A stretch of DNA of 43,805 bases from an uncultured Prochlorococcus sp. (GTDB lineage Bacteria; Cyanobacteriota; Cyanobacteriia; PCC-6307; Cyanobiaceae). The DNA lies in NCBI GenBank assembly GCA_902634515.1, contig CACPKH010000010.1:1-43805 (forward strand), in the 5' to 3' direction. A program made the translations under genes and the position numbers. The notes under the pieces were generated by a model. It ran no database searches and was not told where the DNA came from. It saw only the letters and a program-made list of their open reading frames with translations. Shown here one piece after another: positions 18,280-28,165 of the stretch; the stretch's first letter is position 1; every line of letters starts with the position of its first letter.

Positions 18280-19371
18280 TTGACTGGATTTTTTAAGAAT
18301 TTCTTCTTCACTTACAAAAAACAAGTTTTTCTCACTGGTTTGGCTTTTAAGAATTATCTCCCAAATAGGCCTTTGAATGTAGCTTTGCTAGGTGCAAGTG
18401 GAGCAGTAGGGAAGGAACTGCTGCAGTTATTGGATGAACGCTCTTTTCCTATTAATAATTTGAGATTACTGGCCTCAGAGAGATCAGCTGGAAGTACTCA
18501 ACAATGGCAAGGCAAAGAATTAAAGCTTCGTGAGGTTTGTGCTGAAGAATTTCAAGATATTGATTTGGTTTTTGCATCTGCTGGAGGGTCAGTAACAAAA
18601 GTATGGAGAGAGGAAATAAATGCAAAAGGAGCATTAATCATTGATAATTCCAATGCTTTTCGAATGGATGGAGATGTTCCTTTAGTCGTTCCAGAAGTTA
18701 ATCCAACCGCTGTTTTTTCTCACAAAGGCTTAATTGCTAACCCGAATTGCACAACAATTTTGTTATCAATAGTTTTAGCTCCTTTAGTATCATTAGCTCC
18801 TCTAAAAAGAATCGTTGTTTCTACATATCAATCTGCTAGTGGTGCTGGTGCTAGGGCTATGGAAGAGTTAAAAAGATTAAGCCATGATGTCCTTATGGGT
18901 AATTCTCCAAAAAGTGAAGTTTTACCTTATTCACTAGCTTTTAATCTATTCCTTCATAATTCACCTCTTCAATCAAACAACTACTGCGAGGAGGAGATGA
19001 AGATGATTAATGAGACTCGTAAGATCATGGATTTACCAGAGTTGGCTTTCACTGCAACTTGTGTAAGAGTTCCTGTATTACGTGCTCATTCAGAGTCTGT
19101 AAATATTGAATTTGTTGAGCCTGTTTTAGTAGAAGATGCTAGAAAAGCTTTGCAGAATTCATCAGGCGTTCAACTCCTTGAAGATTTAGAACTGAATAGA
19201 TTTCCTATGCCTACTGATGTAACTGGTAAAGATGATGTTGCTGTTGGAAGGATTCGTCAAGATATCAGTAATCCTAATTGCTTGGAACTGTGGCTTTGTG
19301 GTGATCAAATCCGCAAAGGTGCTGCTTTAAATGCGATTCAGATTGCTGAATTATTGGTGAGAAGTTCATGA
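18280..19371 (+). CDS. asd: Aspartate-semialdehyde dehydrogenase
   Basis: Asd reduces aspartyl phosphate to aspartate semialdehyde, the branch point to lysine/diaminopimelate, threonine and methionine. The NADP-binding motif G-A-S-G-A-V-G is at residues 38-44, and the active-site cysteine is C157 in N-P-N-C-T-T-I. S-A-S-G-A-G, typical of the bacterial enzyme, is also present. The first roughly 30 residues from the TTG at 18280 look unlike the family. In-frame TTG codons at 18340 or 18373, the latter giving M-N-V-A-L-L-G, are credible starts; no ATG is available. The gene overlaps dapA by four bases (ATGA), so the two pathway enzymes are translationally coupled. Confidence 0.95.
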   Translation: MTGFFKNFFFTYKKQVFLTGLAFKNYLPNRPLNVALLGASGAVGKELLQLLDERSFPINNLRLLASERSAGSTQQWQGKELKLREVCAEEFQDIDLVFASAGGSVTKVWREEINAKGALIIDNSNAFRMDGDVPLVVPEVNPTAVFSHKGLIANPNCTTILLSIVLAPLVSLAPLKRIVVSTYQSASGAGARAMEELKRLSHDVLMGNSPKSEVLPYSLAFNLFLHNSPLQSNNYCEEEMKMINETRKIMDLPELAFTATCVRVPVLRAHSESVNIEFVEPVLVEDARKALQNSSGVQLLEDLELNRFPMPTDVTGKDDVAVGRIRQDISNPNCLELWLCGDQIRKGAALNAIQIAELLVRSS

Positions 19372-20276
19372 GTTCGTCAGCACACTTATCACCAAATCCT
19401 TTTGGAAGATTAATTACTGCAATGGTTACTCCTTTTGATAGAGAGGGGAATGTAGATCTTGCTTTAGCAGGCCGACTTTCGAGATTTTTAGTAGATGAAG
19501 GTTCTGATGGAATAGTTGTTTGTGGTACAACAGGCGAATCGCCAACTCTGAGTTGGTCTGAGCAACATCAGTTGCTTCAAACAGTTAAAAAGGCTGTTGG
19601 TAATAACGTTAAAGTATTAGCTGGCACTGGTAGCAATAGTACTGCTGAGGCTTCAGAAGCAACTGTAAAGGCAGCTGAAGCAGGAGCAGATGGAGCTTTA
19701 GTGGTTGTTCCTTATTACAACAAACCCCCTCAAGAAGGTTTAGAAGCTCATTTTCGATCTGTAGCTGATTCGGCTCCAGAATTGCCTCTAATGCTTTACA
19801 ACATTCCTGGAAGAACAGGATGTTCATTAAAACCAACTACAGTTAAAAGACTATTAAATTGTAAAAATATTGTTAGTTTCAAAGCTGCCAGTGGAAATAT
19901 TAATGAAGTTACAGAATTAAGAATGCAATGTGGATATGATTTTGCGGTTTATAGCGGTGATGATGGCTTGTTATTGCCAATGTTATCTGTAGGTGCTGTA
20001 GGTGTAGTGAGTGTTGCTAGTCATGTAGTTGGCCGTCGTATTAAGAAAATGATTGAGGCTTATTACAAGGGTCAAATTAGTGAAGCTTTAGGGTATCACG
20101 AACAACTGCAACCTCTTTTTAAAGCTTTATTTGCTACTACAAATCCTATTCCTGTGAAAGCAGCTCTTGAGATCATGGGATGGGAAGTTGGACCTCCTCG
20201 CAGTCCATTGATTTCTCTCAAAAAGGATATGAAAGATGATTTGAAAGATATAATTAATTCATTGCGACAAATTTAA
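19368..20276 (+). CDS. dapA: 4-hydroxy-tetrahydrodipicolinate synthase
   Basis: DapA condenses pyruvate with aspartate semialdehyde in the first committed step to diaminopimelate and lysine. The 302-residue TIM-barrel enzyme shows the pyruvate-binding lysine K172 (V-S-F-K-A-A-S-G), the catalytic tyrosine Y144 in L-Y-N-I-P-G-R-T-G, and the G-T-T-G-E-S-P-T-L motif near 53-61. It begins inside the asd stop (ATGA overlap), so it uses the product of the gene before it. RNase J follows 81 bases later. A 12-base palindrome sits directly after the stop. Confidence 0.97.
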   Translation: MSSSAHLSPNPFGRLITAMVTPFDREGNVDLALAGRLSRFLVDEGSDGIVVCGTTGESPTLSWSEQHQLLQTVKKAVGNNVKVLAGTGSNSTAEASEATVKAAEAGADGALVVVPYYNKPPQEGLEAHFRSVADSAPELPLMLYNIPGRTGCSLKPTTVKRLLNCKNIVSFKAASGNINEVTELRMQCGYDFAVYSGDDGLLLPMLSVGAVGVVSVASHVVGRRIKKMIEAYYKGQISEALGYHEQLQPLFKALFATTNPIPVKAALEIMGWEVGPPRSPLISLKKDMKDDLKDIINSLRQI

Positions 20277-20277
20277 T

Positions 20278-20289
20278 AAAAAGCTTTTT
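20278..20289. repeat. 12-base AT-rich palindrome after dapA
   Basis: AAAAAGCTTTTT is a perfect palindrome one base past the dapA stop. It has no natural loop and an RNA hairpin would be weak. It may contribute to 3'-end formation or may be chance in AT-rich DNA. Confidence 0.25.
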
Positions 20290-20357
20290 CTGTTATTGGC
20301 TTTAATAGGTGATTTGTCTATCTGAAAAAAACGTATTTGTTTTCCCATACTTTCCAA

Positions 20358-22340
20358 ATGACTACTAGTTTCTCAAGTTCTTCTTCTGAAAATCAAATTT
20401 CTAAAGATCCAAAAACAAAACAACCAGCCTTACGAGTTATTCCTCTTGGAGGTCTCCATGAGATAGGAAAAAACACTTGTGTTTTTGAATATGGTGATGA
20501 CTTAATGCTTGTTGATGCTGGGCTTGCTTTCCCTAGTGATGGAATGCATGGCGTAAATGTAGTTATGCCAGACACTACTTATTTACGAGAAAATCAGCAC
20601 CGTATTAAAGGAATGATTGTGACTCATGGACATGAGGATCATATTGGTGGCATTTCACATCATTTAAAACATTTCAATATTCCTATAATTTATGGCCCTC
20701 GTTTGGCTATGTCGATGCTTCAAGGGAAAATGGAGGAAGCAGGTGTTGCTGATAGAACTACCATTCAAACGGTTGGTCCAAGGGATCAAGTTAAGGTTGG
20801 CCAGTTTTTTTCCATTGAGTTTATTCGTAACACTCATTCGATGGCCGATAGCTTTTCCTTAGCTATTAAGACCCCTGTAGGAACAATAATTTTTACAGGC
20901 GATTTTAAGTTCGACCATACTCCTGTAGATGGAGAGCATTTTGATCTTGAAAGACTCGCTCATCATGGTAATGAAGGAGTTTTGTGTTTGTTTAGTGATT
21001 CTACTAATGCAGAAGTTCCAGGATGGTGCCCATCTGAACGTACCGTCTTCCCATCATTAGAACGTCATGTAGCAGATGCTCAAGGTCGAGTAATTATTAC
21101 AACTTTTGCAAGTTCTATTCATCGAGTAGCAATGATTCTCGAGCTTGCCTTAAAGCATGGAAGAAAAGTTGGTCTATTAGGAAGATCAATGCTTAATGTT
21201 ATTGCTAAGGCTAGAGAAATTGGATATATGAAGGCTCCTGATGAACTCTTTGTTCCTATTAAACAAATTAGAGATTTACCTGATAGAGAAACACTTTTGT
21301 TGATGACAGGGAGTCAAGGTGAACCTTTGGCTGCATTAAGTCGTATTTCACGTGGTGATCATCAACATGTACAGGTTAAAACCACTGACACCATTATTTT
21401 CTCAGCCAGTCCAATTCCTGGAAACACTATTTCTGTAGTTAATACTATTGATCGTTTAATGAAACTTGGAGCAAAGGTTGTTTATGGAAAAGGAGAAGGA
21501 ATTCATGTATCTGGACATGGTTTTCAAGAAGACCAGAAGTTGATGTTGGCTTTAACAAAACCAAAGTATTTTGTTCCAGTTCATGGAGAGCATAGGATGC
21601 TGATTTGTCATAGTAAAAGTGCTCAGACAATGGGAGTACCAGAAAATAATATTTTGATTTTGGAAAATGGAGATGTTGTTCAATTGACTAAAGATTCCAT
21701 TTCAAGAGGTGATTCGGTTAAAGCAGGGATAGAACTTTTAGATGGTTCGAGAACTGGAATTGTTGATGCTCGCGTTTTAAAAGAAAGACAACAATTAGCA
21801 GAAGATGGCGTGATTACTGTTTTAGCCGCGGTGAGTACAGATGCAGCTATGGTTGCTCCTCCTAGAGTTAATCTTCGTGGCGTAGTCACAACTGCTGAAC
21901 CAAAGAAAATTTCATTATGGACTGAAAAAGAAATTAATTGGGTATTAGAAAATCGTTGGAAACAACTCTCTCGTCAAACTAGTAATACATCTATTGAGGT
22001 TGATTGGATTGGTTTCCAAAGAGAAGTTGAAACTGGCATTGCCAGAAGACTAAGAAGAGAATTTCAGGTTGAACCTTTGATTCTTTGCTTGGTTCAACCA
22101 GCTCCATCTGGTACACCAAAATATAAAGGGAGAGCTGATGAAGAACTCTCTTCAATGCAATCCAATAGAGTTTCTAATCAATCATCTAATAACAAACTTA
22201 GATCAATCAATAAGACGATGAATCCATCTTCAGCCAGTCTTAAAAATAATGATGTTAATTCAACAAAAAATCAAAAAGATGATCGTCATGTAGAAGAACC
22301 TGTTGGAAGAACAAGACGAAGAAGATCAGCTGTTAATTAG
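20358..22340 (+). CDS. rnj: Ribonuclease J
   Basis: RNase J is a metallo-beta-lactamase/beta-CASP nuclease with 5'-3' exonuclease and endonuclease activity in mRNA decay and rRNA maturation. From the ATG at 20358 it has 660 residues; a TTG at 20337 would add seven. The first metal motif is H-G-H-E-D-H in V-T-H-G-H-E-D-H-I-G-G. Further markers are N-T-H-S-M-A-D, F-T-G-D-F-K-F-D, S-D-S-T-N-A and the late H-V-S-G-H-G and V-P-V-H-G-E-H-R-M. A cyanobacterial-style C-terminal extension of about 90 residues, Ser/Asn/Lys-rich, ends R-T-R-R-R-R-S-A-V-N and is probably disordered and RNA- or partner-binding. It follows asd-dapA on the same strand. Confidence 0.95.
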   Translation: MTTSFSSSSSENQISKDPKTKQPALRVIPLGGLHEIGKNTCVFEYGDDLMLVDAGLAFPSDGMHGVNVVMPDTTYLRENQHRIKGMIVTHGHEDHIGGISHHLKHFNIPIIYGPRLAMSMLQGKMEEAGVADRTTIQTVGPRDQVKVGQFFSIEFIRNTHSMADSFSLAIKTPVGTIIFTGDFKFDHTPVDGEHFDLERLAHHGNEGVLCLFSDSTNAEVPGWCPSERTVFPSLERHVADAQGRVIITTFASSIHRVAMILELALKHGRKVGLLGRSMLNVIAKAREIGYMKAPDELFVPIKQIRDLPDRETLLLMTGSQGEPLAALSRISRGDHQHVQVKTTDTIIFSASPIPGNTISVVNTIDRLMKLGAKVVYGKGEGIHVSGHGFQEDQKLMLALTKPKYFVPVHGEHRMLICHSKSAQTMGVPENNILILENGDVVQLTKDSISRGDSVKAGIELLDGSRTGIVDARVLKERQQLAEDGVITVLAAVSTDAAMVAPPRVNLRGVVTTAEPKKISLWTEKEINWVLENRWKQLSRQTSNTSIEVDWIGFQREVETGIARRLRREFQVEPLILCLVQPAPSGTPKYKGRADEELSSMQSNRVSNQSSNNKLRSINKTMNPSSASLKNNDVNSTKNQKDDRHVEEPVGRTRRRRSAVN

Positions 22341-22349
22341 ATCTTTTTT
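22318..22349 (+). terminator. Intrinsic terminator-like hairpin at the rnj/tilS junction
   Basis: GAAGAAGATC (22318-22327) can pair with GATCTTTTTT (22340-22349) around a 12-base loop, with two G-U pairs. The stem core AAGATC/GATCTT is perfect, and the 3' arm is itself a T6 run (22344-22349). The rnj stop lies inside the structure and the tilS stop overlaps its end. Confidence 0.5.
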
Positions 22350-23373
22350 ATGATGTTTCTTTATCAGATTGTCTAAGTAGTTTGATTAATTTTTTGTCCC
22401 AAGATATTTGCCATCCTTTTGAAAGACTTTTCATACTAGGCGGTAAGTTTTTTCCTATAGAATGACTAATTTCTTCTAATTGAGTGGATGAGATATTTGG
22501 CACACCAGAGTCTTTTAACCATCTTTCTAAAATGATTGCTCTTGTTTCCTGAGGGAGCTTTATTATTTCTTCTCTAAATAGATTGTCTTTATTTTTTATT
22601 GTTTCTAAAGCAAGATTCGTTAATGCATCTTGATTCTTTTTTAGTAATGCTAATTTCTCTGCAAGTGAAGAAATTCTTTTACTACTACCGGGATGCATGT
22701 CTTCTAAGACCGGTATAATTTCATGTCTTACTCGGTTACGATGAAATTTTAAGTTGTGATTAGATGGATCAACCCATATTGGTAAATGAAACTCTTTGCA
22801 AATTTGATAAGTTTCTTTTCTACTAAAAATCAGTAAAGGCCTGATGAGATTAATTCTATTTTCAAGTTTTCTAGATTCTTTTAAACTACTTAAGCCTGCT
22901 AAATATGCTCCTCTAGCTAAGTTCATGATTAGTGTTTCTGTTTGATCACTTGCTGTATGACCTGTGAGAATATATTCACAAGGTAAATTGTTGGTTGAAA
23001 TAAGTTTTGCTTTTTCTAGTAATTGTTGATAGCGCCAGTTCCGCCCTGCTTCTTCGGTTGAAACTTTTTCTGTAATTGCGTTTTGATATTCAAAATTAAA
23101 ACCTTGATTGCAACACCATTGTTCTAACTCTTTCGCTATTTTTAGTGATTCTTTGTGCCATCCATGGTTCCCATGCCAAATATGTATTTTCCATTTATAT
23201 AACCTTTGAAGGTCAGTAATTAATTTTAAGAGAACCATAGAATCTTGGCCTCCAGAAATAGAAAGAAGAAGATTTGAGCCAAATGGAAGCAAATCTTTCT
23301 TTATTTTCAGGCTTTTATGAAGCCGATTGTGCCAAGGGCTCCAAGGATTTTCTTTGTTGGTGGATTGTGACAT
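22348..23373 (-). CDS. tilS: tRNA(Ile)-lysidine synthase
   Basis: TilS adds lysine to C34 of the CAU-anticodon tRNA-Ile, changing its codon from AUG to AUA. The 341-residue protein carries the PP-loop S-I-S-G-G-Q-D-S-M near residues 38-46. It also shows H-T-A-S-D-Q-T-E-T-L in the catalytic domain and N-R-V-R-H-E-I-I-P near the domain end. The C-terminal part is a shorter substrate-binding region, as in cyanobacteria and other short TilS proteins. The 84-base region to the divergent ycf23 must hold both promoters. Its 3' end meets rnj with a 7-base gap. Confidence 0.95.
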   Translation of the reverse strand: MSQSTNKENPWSPWHNRLHKSLKIKKDLLPFGSNLLLSISGGQDSMVLLKLITDLQRLYKWKIHIWHGNHGWHKESLKIAKELEQWCCNQGFNFEYQNAITEKVSTEEAGRNWRYQQLLEKAKLISTNNLPCEYILTGHTASDQTETLIMNLARGAYLAGLSSLKESRKLENRINLIRPLLIFSRKETYQICKEFHLPIWVDPSNHNLKFHRNRVRHEIIPVLEDMHPGSSKRISSLAEKLALLKKNQDALTNLALETIKNKDNLFREEIIKLPQETRAIILERWLKDSGVPNISSTQLEEISHSIGKNLPPSMKSLSKGWQISWDKKLIKLLRQSDKETS

Positions 23374-23457
23374 TTCAGCTTCAAAAAGCCACTAGCTTTA
23401 TTTTGATAGTTCTTTTGCAAGAAGGGTGCCAAAATCAGGATATCTTTTATTGATTTG

Positions 23458-24237
23458 ATGTCGCGTTCTAACAATTTTCAAATTGCTCTTCGCCAAAAGT
23501 TTGAGAGTCGTTCTCTACTTAAGGTGATTTCTGGACTTAACAATTTTGACAAAAACTCCGTTGCTCGAATTTCTAAAGCCGCTGGAATTGGAGGAGCAGA
23601 TTTGATTGATGTTGCATGTGATCCTGAATTAGTCGATCTTTCTTTATCATTATCAGGGTTGCCAATCTGTGTGAGTGCGGTTGAACCTGAACTATTTCCA
23701 GATGCAATTAAAGCTGGAGCTTCAATGGTTGAAATAGGAAACTTTGACTCTTTTTATCCGAAAGGTCGTTTTTTTGATGCAAGAGAAGTTCTTGATATAA
23801 CAAATAGAGCTAGAAAGATTATAGGAAATATTCCTTTATCAGTTACTGTCCCTCATGTCTTGCCTTTAGATGAACAAGCTAAACTCGCATTAGATTTAGT
23901 AAATGCTGGTGCTGATATTATTCAGACTGAAGGTGGTGTTGTAGTTACTCCTAAGAAAGCAGGAGTTATTGGCCTAATAGAAAAAGCTGTTCCAACACTA
24001 GCTGCTACTTATGCAATATCTAAAAGTCTTGATGAAGCTGACTATGAAATTCCTTTGATATGTGCATCAGGTTTATCAGAAATTACCGTATCAATGGCAA
24101 TTGGATCTGGTGCATCAGGAGTAGGAGTAGGTTCAGTTATAAATCGTCTCAGTAATGAATTGGAAATGATTGCTATGGTTAGAAGTCTAAGAGATGCAAT
24201 TAATGCTTCAAAGAAGACTTTTCATAAGACAATATAA
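23458..24237 (+). CDS. ycf23: Ycf23/DUF561 family protein, TIM-barrel fold
   Basis: This matches the Ycf23 family found in cyanobacteria and in some algal plastid genomes. Its biochemical role is not established, although it has been linked to regulation and redox partners in some work. The 259-residue product contains the usual strand and loop motifs of a phosphate-binding TIM barrel: [43 protein letters not shown] and C-A-S-G-L-S. It ends with a G-V-G-V-G-S phosphate loop. ATG 23458 is preferred; a TTG three bases earlier is in frame. The gene stands alone between divergent tilS and downstream uvrB. Confidence 0.9.
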   Translation: MSRSNNFQIALRQKFESRSLLKVISGLNNFDKNSVARISKAAGIGGADLIDVACDPELVDLSLSLSGLPICVSAVEPELFPDAIKAGASMVEIGNFDSFYPKGRFFDAREVLDITNRARKIIGNIPLSVTVPHVLPLDEQAKLALDLVNAGADIIQTEGGVVVTPKKAGVIGLIEKAVPTLAATYAISKSLDEADYEIPLICASGLSEITVSMAIGSGASGVGVGSVINRLSNELEMIAMVRSLRDAINASKKTFHKTI

Positions 24238-24305
24238 GTCTAATTACAAAAGAGATTCCTTGGAAAAAGGTATTCGCAAGTGATTCTTTGGTTTGGCTTT
24301 TTTAT

Positions 24306-26339
24306 ATGAATAAATATCAACTTGAAGCTCCTTATTCTCCTAAAGGGGATCAACCAGAAGCAATATTAAATCTAGTTAGGAGTTTGAATTCAGGTAACAA
24401 ATATCAAACTCTTTTGGGTGCTACAGGTACAGGAAAAACATTTACTATAGCTAATGTTATCGCTAAAACTGGAAGACCTACTCTCGTTTTAGCACATAAT
24501 AAAACTTTGGCTGCTCAGCTCTGCAATGAATTAAGAGAGTTTTTCCCAAACAATGCAGTTGAATATTTCATCTCTTATTATGATTATTACCAGCCTGAGG
24601 CATATGTTCCTGTAAGTGATACTTATATTGCGAAGACATCTTCTATAAATGAAGAAATTGATATGCTCAGGCATTCTGCGACAAGATCATTATTTGAGCG
24701 CAAAGATGTTATTGTAGTAGCCTCGATTAGTTGTATCTATGGCTTAGGTATTCCTAGTGAATACTTGAAAGCTTCAGTTCATTTTAAAGTGGGAAATGAT
24801 ATTAATCTTAGGCAATCTTTAAGGGCATTAGTTAATAATCAATACTCGCGTAATGATATTAATATCTCTAGAGGTACTTTTAGATTGAAAGGCGATGTCC
24901 TTGAAATCGGACCTTCTTATGAAGACCGATTAGTACGAATAGAATTGTTTGGCGATGAAGTAGAAGCGATAAGATATGTAGATCCAATTACTGGTGAAAT
25001 CTTAGAAAGTTTGGAATCTATAAATATTTATCCAGCAAAGCATTTTGTTACACCTAAGGATCGTCTTCTCACAGCTATCGAAGCAATTAAGAAAGAAATG
25101 AATAGTCAAATAAATCTTTTTAATAAAGAAGGTAAATTATTAGAAGCTCAGAGATTGGAACAAAGAACAAAGTATGATCTTGAGATGTTAAAAGAAGTTG
25201 GATATTGTAATGGAGTTGAGAACTATGCACTTCATTTAACTGGTAGAGATCCTGGTACACCACCTGAGTGTTTAGTGGACTATTTTCCAGATGATTGGTT
25301 GTTAGTTGTAGATGAAAGTCATGTAACTTGTTCTCAGTTGAAAGCTATGTATAACGGAGATCAATCAAGAAAAAAAGTTCTAATAGAACATGGCTTTAGA
25401 TTGCCAAGTGCCGCAGACAACCGTCCTTTAAAGTCAGAAGAATTTTGGGCTAAAACTAATCAAACAATTTTTATTAGTGCTACTCCAGGTGATTGGGAAT
25501 TAGATATAAGTTCTGGGAAAATTGTTGAACAAGTAATTCGACCAACTGGCGTTTTAGACCCATTAGTTGATGTTCGACCTACTAAAGGTCAGGTTGATGA
25601 TATGTTATGCGAGATACGTACAAGAGTTCTCAAAAGGGAAAGGATATTAGTTACAACATTAACTAAAAGAATGGCTGAAGATCTAAGTGATTATCTAGCA
25701 GATAGCAATATTAAAGTTCGTTACCTTCATTCGGAAATTCATTCCATTGAGAGAATTGAAATTATTCAAGACTTAAGAGTTGGTTTGTATGATGTTTTGG
25801 TAGGTGTAAATCTTTTGCGAGAAGGATTAGACCTTCCAGAAGTGTCTCTTGTAATAATTTTAGATGCTGATAAAGAAGGATTTCTTAGAGCTACAAGATC
25901 TTTAATACAAACTATTGGAAGAGCTGCAAGACATATTGATGGCACTGCTTTGCTATATGCAGATAATTTCACTGACTCTATGAAGAAAGCTATTCAAGAA
26001 ACTGAACGACGTCGATCTATTCAAGAAGAATATAATAAAAATCATGGAATTACTCCTACACCAGCAGGAAAGAAAGCTACAAATTCAATACTTTCTTTTT
26101 TAGAGTTATCTAGAAGATTGCAAAAAGATGGATCTGATAAAGACTTGATTAAGCTTACAGTTAATGCCATAGATGATTTAAAAAATAATAATGATATGAG
26201 TCTTGCAATAGAATCATTACCTGAGGTTATTGATAAATTAGAGCAGAAAATGAAAATAGCAGCCAAGGAGTTAGATTTTGAAAAAGCTGCAAATCTAAGA
26301 GACCGTATTCATCAATTACGTAAAAATTTAGTAAGGTAG
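24306..26339 (+). CDS. uvrB: Excinuclease ABC subunit B
   Basis: UvrB is the damage-verifying helicase-like subunit of nucleotide excision repair, working with UvrA and UvrC. From the ATG at 24306 it is 677 residues; a TTG at 24288 would add six. The Walker A motif G-A-T-G-T-G-K-T is followed by the beta-hairpin region [12 protein letters not shown] that inserts into DNA. The Walker B-like box is V-V-D-E-S-H-V-T. Helicase motifs V and VI are [14 protein letters not shown] and [10 protein letters not shown]-terminal UVR domain ([16 protein letters not shown]) that contacts UvrC is present, so the protein is complete. It ends two bases from the lysC stop. Confidence 0.98.
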   Translation: MNKYQLEAPYSPKGDQPEAILNLVRSLNSGNKYQTLLGATGTGKTFTIANVIAKTGRPTLVLAHNKTLAAQLCNELREFFPNNAVEYFISYYDYYQPEAYVPVSDTYIAKTSSINEEIDMLRHSATRSLFERKDVIVVASISCIYGLGIPSEYLKASVHFKVGNDINLRQSLRALVNNQYSRNDINISRGTFRLKGDVLEIGPSYEDRLVRIELFGDEVEAIRYVDPITGEILESLESINIYPAKHFVTPKDRLLTAIEAIKKEMNSQINLFNKEGKLLEAQRLEQRTKYDLEMLKEVGYCNGVENYALHLTGRDPGTPPECLVDYFPDDWLLVVDESHVTCSQLKAMYNGDQSRKKVLIEHGFRLPSAADNRPLKSEEFWAKTNQTIFISATPGDWELDISSGKIVEQVIRPTGVLDPLVDVRPTKGQVDDMLCEIRTRVLKRERILVTTLTKRMAEDLSDYLADSNIKVRYLHSEIHSIERIEIIQDLRVGLYDVLVGVNLLREGLDLPEVSLVIILDADKEGFLRATRSLIQTIGRAARHIDGTALLYADNFTDSMKKAIQETERRRSIQEEYNKNHGITPTPAGKKATNSILSFLELSRRLQKDGSDKDLIKLTVNAIDDLKNNNDMSLAIESLPEVIDKLEQKMKIAAKELDFEKAANLRDRIHQLRKNLVR

Positions 26340-26349
26340 CCTATCTTAT
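26331..26349. terminator. Dyad spanning both stop codons at the uvrB/lysC junction
   Basis: GTAAGGTAG (26331-26339) and CTATCTTAT (26341-26349) are near-perfect inverted copies around one base. In RNA the two mismatches become G-U pairs. uvrB ends Val-Arg-stop and lysC ends Ile-Arg-stop from the two arms. The loop would need to open to about five bases, and there is no T tract, so termination is uncertain. Confidence 0.35.
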
Positions 26350-28107
26350 TTGCTGATTTAATTTGAAGAGCTCATGTACGACTTGAAGTGCTCTCTTACC
26401 ATCTTTTTCTGGCACAATACAACTTGTCCTGATTTCACTTGTTGCAATCATTTCTATATTAATTCCTGCATTAGCAATAGCTCTAAACATTTTCCCTGCA
26501 GTGCCTAAAGTTTCAGGCATACCAGCTCCCACAGCACTTATTCGAGCTATTGCTTTTCCATCTTTTAAATAAGCTCCATGCCATTCTTTTAGAATTTTTT
26601 CTAAAACTTGGTCTGCATCTTTTCTATCATTTTTATTTAGAGTAAAACTGATAGTTCTTCCAACATTTTTATGTTTCCTTTCTGATTGAATTATAGTGTC
26701 TAAGCTAATACCAGCTTCTGCAAAAGCTTTACAAATAGAAGCTGCTATTCCAGGGATATCAGGTACGTTAATAACACTTACTTGTGTTTGCTCTAAATCT
26801 AAGGCTACACCTCTGACTTCAGGTTCTCCTTTCCCAATAATTGTAGGATTTATTTTAATTTGTTTTTCTTTTAATTCGAAAGTTTCGCTTACAGCTCGTA
26901 GAGCTTTTGCTCCCATCACTGAATCAATGACACAACTTACTTTGACTTCACTAGTTGCTATTAGCCTTAAATTAATGCCTGCCTTAGATAATGTTTCAAA
27001 TAAACTTGCTGCAATTCCTGGCCTACCCATTATGCCAGCACCTCTAATACTTAATTTAGTCATTTCAGCCTGACTGGAAAGTTCACCACCTAAGTTTTTA
27101 ATAAGGTCATTACAGAGTAATTTTGCTTTATTGAGATGCTCTTTCGATACTGTAAAAGTTATATCATTGCTATTACCTTCATGCGTAGATTGAATAATAA
27201 GGTCTACATTTACTCCTCCTTCAGATAGAGTTTCAAATAAATCTGCTGCAATGCCTGGTTTATCAGGTATATGAGATAGTCCAAGAACTGCTTGCATGTC
27301 AACTAATTCTGCACCATTTACAGGTTTATTCAGTTCCAATCCATTAAGACTTTTTGTGGCATTGATTTGACTTGTCAAAGTTGTACCTGGTGCATTATCC
27401 CAACTTGATCTAACAATAAGCTTGACCCCATAATTTCTTGCTATTTCAACTGCTCTTGGATGCAATACAGCTGCTCCTAAACTGGCTAATTCAAGCATTT
27501 CGTCACAGCTTATTTCTCTCATTAATTGTGCGTCAGGGACTATTCGTGGATCAGTTGTCAGTACTCCAGGTACATCAGTGTAAATTTCACATGCATCGGC
27601 ATTAATTGCTGCTGCTAAGGCAACTGCAGAAGTATCTGATCCGCCTCTTCCCAGAGTTGTTATTTCTGCAGTACCACTATTTCCAAGACTAGTTCCCTGA
27701 AATCCTGCAACCACAACGACTTGATCGTCATTTAAGAGATGTGTAATTCTTTCAGTCTTAATTTCAAGAATCCTTGCTTTTCCGTGAGATGATTCTGTGA
27801 CTATTCCAACTTGACTGCCAGTCATAGATTTCGCTGATATACCAAGATCGTTAAGAGCTATTGAAAGTAAAGCGATAGAAACTTGTTCCCCTGTAGAGAG
27901 GAGCATGTCCATTTCTCTTTGAGGTGGCTTTTTGCTAATTGATCTAGCAAGGTTTGTTAAATCATTAGTTGTATTTCCCATTGCGGAAACTACTATCACT
28001 AAGTCATTCCCTTGACTTCGGCTTAGAGCAATTCTTTTTGCAACTAATTTAATACGCTCCACACTACCAACAGAGGTTCCTCCAAATTTTTGAACTAAAA
28101 TAGCCAT
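26341..28107 (-). CDS. lysC: Aspartate kinase with four ACT domains
   Basis: LysC phosphorylates aspartate, the entry step to lysine, threonine and methionine synthesis. The catalytic domain fills about residues 1-245, starting K-F-G-G-T-S-V-G, with G-R-G-G-S-D-T-S-A and Y-T-D-V-P-G-V. Instead of the single ACT pair of many bacterial enzymes (about 400 residues), this 588-residue form has two tandem ACT pairs. The repeats are visible as D-K-P-G-I-A-A, G-R-P-G-I-A-A, D-I-P-G-I-A-A and a fourth around G-T-A-G-K-M-F-R. This is the known cyanobacterial arrangement and allows feedback control by lysine and threonine. Its product feeds asd and dapA, which lie about 7 kb away on the other strand. 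Confidence 0.96.
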   Translation of the reverse strand: MAILVQKFGGTSVGSVERIKLVAKRIALSRSQGNDLVIVVSAMGNTTNDLTNLARSISKKPPQREMDMLLSTGEQVSIALLSIALNDLGISAKSMTGSQVGIVTESSHGKARILEIKTERITHLLNDDQVVVVAGFQGTSLGNSGTAEITTLGRGGSDTSAVALAAAINADACEIYTDVPGVLTTDPRIVPDAQLMREISCDEMLELASLGAAVLHPRAVEIARNYGVKLIVRSSWDNAPGTTLTSQINATKSLNGLELNKPVNGAELVDMQAVLGLSHIPDKPGIAADLFETLSEGGVNVDLIIQSTHEGNSNDITFTVSKEHLNKAKLLCNDLIKNLGGELSSQAEMTKLSIRGAGIMGRPGIAASLFETLSKAGINLRLIATSEVKVSCVIDSVMGAKALRAVSETFELKEKQIKINPTIIGKGEPEVRGVALDLEQTQVSVINVPDIPGIAASICKAFAEAGISLDTIIQSERKHKNVGRTISFTLNKNDRKDADQVLEKILKEWHGAYLKDGKAIARISAVGAGMPETLGTAGKMFRAIANAGINIEMIATSEIRTSCIVPEKDGKRALQVVHELFKLNQQIR

Positions 28108-28165
28108 TTAATTATTGTGAAAACATTGTGAATTTCTTGATGGATAATATAAATAATTCAACATT

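Noticed and set aside
26696-27073. 125-codon ORF on the + strand opposite lysC
   Set aside because: It is the antisense shadow of the repeated ACT domains; no family motif and no separate gene signals.
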